A DNA stretch of 19,399 nt, taken from assembly GCA_910584145.1 (NCBI GenBank), contig CAJTXX010000042.1, forward strand, positions 1-19,399, written 5' to 3'. The translations under genes and the position numbers were made by a program. This stretch comes from an uncultured Eggerthellaceae bacterium. GTDB taxonomy: Bacteria > Actinomycetota > Coriobacteriia > Coriobacteriales > Eggerthellaceae. The notes beneath the pieces are model-generated. The model saw only the letters and a list, made by a program, of their open reading frames with translations, made no database searches and was not told where the DNA came from. Positions within the stretch are counted from its first letter, which is position 1, and each line of letters opens with the position of its first letter. Below, in pieces: positions 7,416 through 14,600 of the stretch.

Positions 7416-7531
7416 TAGGTCATCGCCTTTCTCTTGAATCCATCAATCTCGACAATTGAAGATTCTAGGCGATGGCCGTTTCCTGTCTCTCAAGCGAAAC
7501 GGCTCTTACACCAACATTAGGGACACGATCC
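7205..7531 (-). mobile_element. Internally deleted IS256-family element (MITE-like)
   Basis: The ends are imperfect terminal inverted repeats: 7205-7227 reads GGGTAGTGTCCCGAAAGTTG onward. The complement of 7509-7531 reads GGATCGTGTCCCTAATGTTG onward, matching at 19 of 23 positions. Between them only the transposase N terminus survives, giving 327 bp. No matching 8-9 bp target duplication flanks the ends, so the exact termini or a later rearrangement are uncertain. It lies between the abiE remnant and the end of the ABC-3C operon. Confidence 0.7.
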
Positions 7532-7574
7532 GATGGCCGCCTGCATATCCTTCTCCATGACAGTCCTTTAACAC

Positions 7575-7999
7575 TCACGCGGTATCGATAAGCCTGCTTT
7601 CGTCTATCGTACAAGGGGAGCCATTTAGAACCTCATAGCGGTGATAAATGGCAGGAAAACCATAGTTGATGTCTCGCATATTCCAGTGAATCCACTTACG
7701 TTTAGGGGATCTTTGAATGAGTTCCATTAGTTCGTCAAGCATAGTCTTTTCAAGCTCGTCATACTTGCCACTGATTGCATCAAGAGTGACTCCCTGCTTC
7801 TCGGCAATCTTATGAATGGAAAAGAATGCGTTTGGCCGGAGTCAAGTTCTCTTACAGCAATAGAGGTGATACGTGGTGTTCTCCCGTCCTGGATGTCGTA
7901 GAAACTCTCGCATGAGTAATGGATTACTAGATAGTCTCTTGATGATTTCTCAATTTCTTTTAAAATCTTCTTAGCCTGCTTGTGCCTTTTGTAACGCAT
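7575..7999 (-). pseudogene. Unrecognised small protein, last gene of the operon, one-base frameshift
   Basis: ATG 7999 lies 2 nt after the ABC ATPase stop, with GAGGAA upstream. The starting frame is disrupted after about codon 60 and stops at 7727. Adding one T to the TTTT run (complement of 7820-7823) gives an uninterrupted 141-aa product ending at 7575. The repaired protein contains YLVIHYSCESFYD, ITSIAVREL and WIHWNMRDINYGF. I do not recognise the family. The N-terminal pattern faintly recalls an RNase H-fold exonuclease, but the usual DxE is not there. It may also be truncated at the C terminus, since an IS remnant begins 44 bp beyond the stop. Position suggests an accessory part of the defence system. 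The break could be real, a sequencing error, or slippage. Confidence 0.65.
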
Positions 8000-8001
8000 A
8001 T

Positions 8002-9960
8002 CTATTCCTCGGATTTAAGCCATTCATCAGGGATTAGTTTTTTTTCATCATGCGTCCAATGGCCTACTTCATAAGCCAAATTTACTTCCCCCCAAATGTC
8101 TGCTCCAGCATGCTCCGTTACGATGATTTGAAAATCGAAGTTCTCAAGGGTCAAAAAGTCATCAAAGGCTTCGAATATTTTTCTTACCGCCTCGCGATCT
8201 GCGTCTGTTTTATCTGCAGCCACTTCTAGCAAGCTCTCAATGTGGGGGAAGTAGACTTGGCTCGGCTGATCGTAGAAGACAAAGCTGGGGATAGTCAGAG
8301 GGGAGTGCGTTTGTAAATACCTTTGCAAAGCGAGTGAAAAGGCTACGTGATACGACAACCAATTAGAAGCGCTCCCAATTTCGTTTAAAAAGTGACTGGT
8401 GTCCTTGTTGTCCACGATTTTCAAGGCGAGATTTTTGTAATCAAAATGCACCTCCCACTCTGAGTTTTCCATATCGAGGCTCTGTAGCATATCTTTTGTG
8501 TATGAAGAAATCTTCTGAATGGCTGCATGGATTTTTGTGAGAACGTTGGTTTCATTAAGTCTTTTACGTAGTTCAGCTTGTCTTTTGGCGAGCTTCTCGA
8601 TCTCGCCTCCATTATCAGAACACTGTGAGATTGCTTCGTATTGCATTAAGGATGCTTTTAGTTCCCCAATAAATCTTTCGATTTCATACAGCTGGTACTT
8701 GCTTTTGTTTTGCTTTTCTTCCAAAGAGCGAAGAGTGATCGAAGTAGCACGCAACTCTTCGACTGTTTCATCAAGCTGTTTATTTAGCGTACTTTTTTCC
8801 TTTGTAAGCTCCATCCGTACTTTTTCCAGTGATAGATTGTTATCAGCTTCTTTTGAATATAGTGATTCAATTTTCTCAAGAATCTCTTGTCCGTTGATTG
8901 TGCGTTGGCCACAAATCGGACATTGATCTTCCTGAGAAACCCTCCCCAAAAGCCATTCTGATATACCTGTATAGTCTCCTAGGGAATCTATCATGCTTCC
9001 ATATTGGTCAAAATACGAGATAGTTTCGCTAATGACGGAGAGTCTGCGCAGGATATCATTTTTTACGATTGAAAGATCTTCCTCCTTTGATCTTAGAAAA
9101 TTGAGTCTGCTAATCGCTAGATTCGTGCTCCCTGTTGCATTAAGAATCTCAGAATGCGATAGCGAACTAAGCCGTCTAATCTCATTAAGCATTTCATCAA
9201 AACCATTTGAAAGGTCAAGATCAAAATTGCTAATGCCAAACTCCAGAGCCTGGATTATCTGTTCTTCTACGGAGTTTCTCCATTCGAGTGAAACCTGTTC
9301 GAGGGTTGCAGATTCTTTTTCCAGGCGTCGAAGTTTTCGTCCAACTTCTATGAGTTCTAGTTCATTCATCAGGTCTTCCGCAGTGACAGCCCCAGCGAGA
9401 AAGGGAAAGATATTAGCAAGCTTTTGTTTATGCTCCAGTTCATCTAATTTGTAAAAAAGGGCTTCCGGATTGGCAATGATGTTCTGCGGCTGATACAAAA
9501 AAGCTGCTACATCTCTAAAGGAAGGGCGATCTGCATCATGATGGCCGTTTACCGTTATCGGAAGTGCGGTAAACCCGAAATGTTGATTTAGAAGATCTTT
9601 TATATCATCTGTTGTGGTGTTTTCGGTAATTTGTTTAGGAATAATGAGATTATTGCCTAAAGCGTAATACATGCGAGAGGTTTGCTTGTGTTGACCAGGT
9701 TCGGCGCGGCAGAGTAGCATCTCTTGGTCTCCGCTTTGAAGAAGAACTCCAAACCAAGCTGTATTATCTCGAATGGTGCCCACAGGGATTCGGTAATCAC
9801 TTGATCCCAAGCAATAATCTATGATCGGAATCAGGGATGACTTGCCGGTTCTGGAGTCACCGTAGATGATATTAATCCTGTTGTTTTTTAGCTCAATTAT
9901 TTGAAGGTCCTTTTCCGTGTTCTTTGGCCATAGAATTATCCGTTTTATCCAGACATGCAT
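8002..9960 (-). CDS. ABC-3C system ATPase (DUF3732, SMC/Rad50-like coiled coil)
   Basis: 652-aa ATPase component of an ABC three-component (ABC-3C) conflict system. Walker A is GDSRTGKSS (34-42). Long coiled-coil segments (about 195-310 and 360-480) flank a CPIC motif (347-350), which resembles a Rad50 zinc hook with only one CxxC per chain. The signature-like region is GSASNWLSYHVA (529-540). Walker B is FVFYDQPSQVYF (560-571), followed by an H-loop-like VTEHA (614-618). The NWLSYHVA...YDQPSQVYFP block is typical of DUF3732. Its ATG overlaps the middle-component stop as TGATG, so translation is probably coupled. The family is thought to sense unusual nucleic acid and license the nuclease partner. 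Confidence 0.9.
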   Translation of the reverse strand: MHVWIKRIILWPKNTEKDLQIIELKNNRINIIYGDSRTGKSSLIPIIDYCLGSSDYRIPVGTIRDNTAWFGVLLQSGDQEMLLCRAEPGQHKQTSRMYYALGNNLIIPKQITENTTTDDIKDLLNQHFGFTALPITVNGHHDADRPSFRDVAAFLYQPQNIIANPEALFYKLDELEHKQKLANIFPFLAGAVTAEDLMNELELIEVGRKLRRLEKESATLEQVSLEWRNSVEEQIIQALEFGISNFDLDLSNGFDEMLNEIRRLSSLSHSEILNATGSTNLAISRLNFLRSKEEDLSIVKNDILRRLSVISETISYFDQYGSMIDSLGDYTGISEWLLGRVSQEDQCPICGQRTINGQEILEKIESLYSKEADNNLSLEKVRMELTKEKSTLNKQLDETVEELRATSITLRSLEEKQNKSKYQLYEIERFIGELKASLMQYEAISQCSDNGGEIEKLAKRQAELRKRLNETNVLTKIHAAIQKISSYTKDMLQSLDMENSEWEVHFDYKNLALKIVDNKDTSHFLNEIGSASNWLSYHVAFSLALQRYLQTHSPLTIPSFVFYDQPSQVYFPHIESLLEVAADKTDADREAVRKIFEAFDDFLTLENFDFQIIVTEHAGADIWGEVNLAYEVGHWTHDEKKLIPDEWLKSEE

Positions 9961-10448
9961 CAGAACTTCACTCCTAAAATAGAAGATATCTCAGTACGCG
10001 ACATCTGAGACATTTGCGCCCCTAGCCGTTTTGCTGCTTTTTTGTATTCTTTCTCAACTCCTGAAAGGTTCAGTGTGTTTGGTAGGTTCTTTAATTTAGG
10101 CAACAAAAAGAGCGAGTTGCTATCACATTTAATAAGCCTACAAGAAATGGCAATTTCTAGAGCGCAACTTGTGAGTTTATACATATGCGGAATCATTAAA
10201 ACCGCGCTGATGATTACGTTGCTATTGTTGCTTTTGGACAGTCTAGCTCGATAGGCTAGGAGACCTCCGTTGGTATGGCAAATTACATCCCGCATCTCTG
10301 AGTTTGAAACAAACGGCAATACAGTGTAGACATAATCAAGAGGCGCTCCGTTTTCATTTGATTTTGCGTAACCAACAACGAATTGCCATATCGCCAAGGC
10401 CCCAAGTGCGGGATTTTGTATGACATTTACCAATTCAGACGAATTCAT
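9960..10448 (-). CDS. ABC-3C middle component
   Basis: 162-aa protein. The start NPALGALAIWQFVVGY and the end KKAAKRLGAQM...ISSILGVKF match the short middle component (MC) found between effector and ATPase in ABC-3C systems. It is thought to bridge the two. The reading frame stays open further upstream, but ATG 10448 is preferred: it has AAGGA 5 nt upstream, lies 1 nt after the nuclease-gene stop, and gives the family's length. The earlier ATG would overlap the upstream gene by 89 bp. Its stop overlaps the ATPase start. It is AT-richer than the flanking chromosome, as are the neighbouring ABC-3C genes. Confidence 0.85.
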   Translation of the reverse strand: MNSSELVNVIQNPALGALAIWQFVVGYAKSNENGAPLDYVYTVLPFVSNSEMRDVICHTNGGLLAYRARLSKSNNSNVIISAVLMIPHMYKLTSCALEIAISCRLIKCDSNSLFLLPKLKNLPNTLNLSGVEKEYKKAAKRLGAQMSQMSRTEISSILGVKF

Positions 10449-10449
10449 T

Positions 10450-11676
10450 TCAATCCTTATCTGGAGTAGGAGTTGCGGTGAAAAAATCCCTGTAATTCGG
10501 ATGCCATCCGATACGGGGAGCTCCGAAAGTGTCATCAACTGTATCTGCTAAACCATGCAACTGGCCGCACGAGAAATACCAAGGGGTATCAAAAGCTTCA
10601 AGTCGAGTCGTTTTCACAGCAGTACGCGTGTTGAGAAAAATACTTGCTCCTATAGCTTCATTGCTTTTTGCCTGATATGTCGAACTGAGCAGGCTCTTCT
10701 GCCTTTCGTTTTTCCATTCAGAGACCAGCTCATCTTGATATGCCTCAAGACCCTCAGAGGATATCGTCCCATATTTTGCAAGAGTTATAATAAGACAGTC
10801 CGAGCGCAGCTTTTCAGTAATTGCATCGAGTGCAATATCATCTCTTGATCCTTCCAATGCCTTATCAATCAGTTGGAGCTGAATAAGATAATTGGTTTGT
10901 TTAGATTTCTCTACATGAATCTCGGCATCTGAAGGTTTGGGTATAGCTTGAGAAAGCGGATTATCTCTCAAGCGTCTTCCCTCTTTGGTAAGCTCTTTCC
11001 GATATTCGACGCGTGGAAGAAGAGCCGGCTTGCCATATTCTGTGAAAGGAGAGGCTTGACAACGAATCCAGCCGCACATCGTCTTAAAAACGCTTTCTTC
11101 AATTGTCGCATCAAGATAGCTGACTTCATGAAACTTGTCTTTAATTTCGGAAAGAAAGTGGTGGTGAATCTCGTATGAAAACAGGCGAATTACTGTAATC
11201 GCGTAGGCCTTGTTCTCGGACAAGAAAAAGCGGCTCGTATATGGGTCGAGACTTTCTGACGGGTCGCCAATAATGGAGAGGGCCTCCTGAAAGGCTAATT
11301 CGGCATCAGATTCGGAAGATGCGGTATGGAAGAGCGTTGCTATTGTTCCCGGGGACAGCACTCGAGGACTGCTTACTGAGTATCGACACTTACAGGTATT
11401 AACTTCCGAAGTAATCTCTGGGTCTTGGAGCTTATCAACCCAATTTGAGAGTGATTTCCACAATTTAACAGATCTATCCGTAAGTGGATTATTATCACCT
11501 GTTGCAGATTTGAGCTGAATGCACTCTATGTCGGTGCCTTTTTGGACAGAAACGTCATCGTATTTTTCAATCCAGACTTTTACATCATCATCCGTATTCC
11601 TCATTAGTTCGTAAAAAGCCTGTTTTTCTTGCGCCGAGAAGCCTTCGAGGCTTCCAGGCACCTCTGTCTTTCCCAT
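10450..11676 (-). CDS. Cap4/DUF4297-like nuclease fused to ABC-3C C-terminal domain
   Basis: 408-aa effector. Residues 10-90 resemble the DUF4297/Cap4 PD-(D/E)xK nuclease: EKYDDVSVQKGTDIECIQLK (37-56) gives acidic E37 and D40/D41 and a Q54-x-K56 in place of ExK. LTDRSVKLWKSLSNWVDKL (65-83) follows as in that family. The C terminus carries WYFSCGQLHGLADT and IGWHPNYR, the signature of the ABC-3C CTD that docks onto the other components. Inferred role: DNA cleavage when the ABC ATPase detects a trigger. The start overlaps the Type ISP stop as TAATG, with AGGTGAG just before it. Nuclease assignment is by motif only. Confidence 0.82.
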   Translation of the reverse strand: MGKTEVPGSLEGFSAQEKQAFYELMRNTDDDVKVWIEKYDDVSVQKGTDIECIQLKSATGDNNPLTDRSVKLWKSLSNWVDKLQDPEITSEVNTCKCRYSVSSPRVLSPGTIATLFHTASSESDAELAFQEALSIIGDPSESLDPYTSRFFLSENKAYAITVIRLFSYEIHHHFLSEIKDKFHEVSYLDATIEESVFKTMCGWIRCQASPFTEYGKPALLPRVEYRKELTKEGRRLRDNPLSQAIPKPSDAEIHVEKSKQTNYLIQLQLIDKALEGSRDDIALDAITEKLRSDCLIITLAKYGTISSEGLEAYQDELVSEWKNERQKSLLSSTYQAKSNEAIGASIFLNTRTAVKTTRLEAFDTPWYFSCGQLHGLADTVDDTFGAPRIGWHPNYRDFFTATPTPDKD

Positions 11677-14600
11677 TACTCACCTGCCTTCCAGGCAAAC
11701 GGCCAATCGGCTGGTTGTGGCAACTCGTTTAGAGGGGGCAGCGTATTTACAATATCTAGTGTGTCCATAGCTACGGTCACCAAGCGCGGAATGAGTCCGC
11801 TGACATAGGTGGGGTCGTCGCTATAGTCATTTGGATCATTCACGATTCCAGATGCCTTGTCTGTCTTCATCTGATAGCGGTCTATCATCCACTCAAGCGG
11901 ACTGCGTCCATTCACCTTGTACTCATTAGCGGCTTCTGGGATGTCCGAGAATGTTAGGCTCTCGTTATAGATGAGCGTCGTATAGTCATCGACCTTCTTG
12001 CCGGTCTCCGGGTCTTTGTGCTTGCCCCACTTCATCTTCTGAACACGCCCTGGATTTCCCGCATCGCCACGAACGGTCAATGGGTATGGCTCTACGTTCT
12101 CATAATCGAGGTGAAGCTGCGCAAGCCTCCTTCCCGCCAGAGAGAAAGCCTTGAAGTCCTTTGCTAACGGGATGCGGGGCAGCTCTTTCTTGAGATTCGC
12201 CTCAAAACGCTGGCGATACTCCGGCGAGTGAAGGATGCCGTAGATGTAGTAGAAGATGTCCTCTTTGCTTAGCTCCGGCCCTCCTTCTTTCTTCGCGCGT
12301 GCTACCGACTTGCCATGCGCATCGAAAGCTCGCGGATAAGCCTTCCTGAAGACTTTCAGCGCTTCGTCGGTTATCGCGTCGTGGCGAATGTATTCTTCAG
12401 ACTCTTCCGCGAACAAGCCTCCGAGGGATTCATTTTCTTCATACCAATAAAGCGGAAAGCATTGACCCTTCTCAACATTATCTAAAACAGCTACTCGATC
12501 GATCATTAAGCATGAGAATGATCTACTACCGATACCAGCTGCTTGAATGGCTAGATTTGGCATAAGAGGGGAGTATTGCTGGTATGTCATTTCGACCCCG
12601 CCTTTTTTAGTTGGTGAGGAAAAGATAGGTTGCTGGTATGTCCTTTCGGCCTTTTTCCCATCGCGTCTTGCGATAGGAAAAAGGCGGGGTTGCTGGTATG
12701 TCATTTCGTTAAGCTCTTTGCTGTAGTAAACCCACTCTCTACAGAATGGACGATACTGACAAATCACTGTCGCCGATTCGTCAAACAATATCTTCTCGCC
12801 TTTCGACGCGTATCCCTTTAACCTTCGAGTCCAGCTGATTTTTCCGGTATCGTTATCGACAAAATCGTCTATTTCATCAGTCATGTCACTTTGAAGATAC
12901 CTATTCTTTTCAAATTCGTATGTCGCCAAAAGCAGCTTCATATCTTCAATCAACTCTTTACGCGAGAAATTTACAGCCCAAGCATCACGATTTGTACAAA
13001 CACCTAATGAATACGTTTCGAATATTCCTAATGGCTTTTTGTACTTCTCTAGTCCTAGCGGAGCAAAATCATACCAGCTGCCATCACGCTGGTTGAGCCA
13101 ATCTCCGTGCTTGTCTGGTTGCAGCAAATCCCATTCGAATGGCTCGCCATCTATGGCCGAAGCAACGATAGATAGTTTCGCCTCGCGGTCTAGATAATCT
13201 CCGATATCGTGGTAATGAATGACTCCGCGTTCTTCGGAGGAGGGATTCTTCACGAGCATGGTTATAGCAATAGGTGCACGAGATCCTGATCCGAATATCT
13301 TGCCACCTTCTTTACGGGATTGCTCACCCTGAGTTCTCTGGTTGCCTCTCAAGTTGAAAACATAAATCGAATTGAACTCCTCGACGAGGCACTTCCTGAA
13401 ACCGTCCATTGCCTGGGCATCAAGCCAGCCGCCGTTGGTTACAAAAGCAATAATGCCACGACTGCCGATTCGATCGGTAGCCCATCGAAATGCTCTGATA
13501 TACATGTCGTAAGCACCTTTTGACAGTCGCGCCTCTGATTTCTCAACATATTTCTGGCGTATTTGTTCGTCCAGTGTTGGGTAAACCTGATTGGCATTAT
13601 TGTCATTTTCGCTTTTCTGCCCGGCAGAATACGGTGGATTGCCGACGATCACATGAATGGGAGTCTCCATCTCGCGCAGGATGCGCTCCGTGTTGTCCAT
13701 GAACATCCCAACATCGAGCGAGTCGCCCGCCTCATGCATCTGGAAGGTGTCCGTCAGCACCGCCCCTTCGAATGGCACGTACTCATTGGGCATGCGCGAA
13801 TGATAGGCGTACTCGATGTTGATGGTTGCGATGTAATAGGCGAGCAGCAGGATCTCGTTGCACCAGATCTCGCCTCGGTACTTCGTCGGCAACTTGTCCG
13901 CAGGCATCAACTCTTCGTCTTGCAGTAGGTTCACGATGAACGTGCCGGTTCCCGTGAATGGGTCAAGGATGTTCACGCCAGGGTCTGAGAGCTGCTGCCC
14001 GAACTCCTTCTGCAACAGCCGGTTCGTCGCGTGCAGGATGTAGTTCACCACTTCATCCGGCGTGTAGACAATGCCCATCTTATCGGAGGTTGCCTTGAAC
14101 GCCACCTTGAAGAACTTCTCGTAGAGGTCTCGGATGAGCTGCTGCTTGGCGGCATCGGAGCTCACCATGGCCGCACGGCGGCGCACGCTCGCATATACGT
14201 CTTCCAGTACTTCGGCATCAGACGCCTCGTCCAGCTCACGACCTTGCAAAGATGCTAAGAAGGTGTTGATGGTGATGGATACCGGGTTCGATTCAGCGAA
14301 CTCGTATTCTCCGAAAAGCGCCTCGAATACCGGCATGGTGATGATATGCTGGGCGATCATCTGCACAGCCTCGTCGTCGGTGATCCCAGGATTGAGTGAG
14401 TCGCGCAATCCCTTCAGGAATATCTCGAATTGCTCCCTGACACCGGCATCGTCCCTGATAAGCGAGCCTATCCGCTCTATATGGCGCTCGGCGATCCTTG
14501 CGACGTCTTCCGCCCATTCGTCCCAATAGATGCGCGTGCCGCATTTTTTGACGAGCTGCGTCTTTACGGCCTTCTCCCAACGCTCTACCGGATAGAGCGA

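Noticed and set aside
10450..10538. Longer middle-component start at 10538
   Set aside because: It would overlap the nuclease gene by 89 bp. ATG 10448 has a ribosome-binding site, sits 1 nt after the previous stop and fits the family N terminus.
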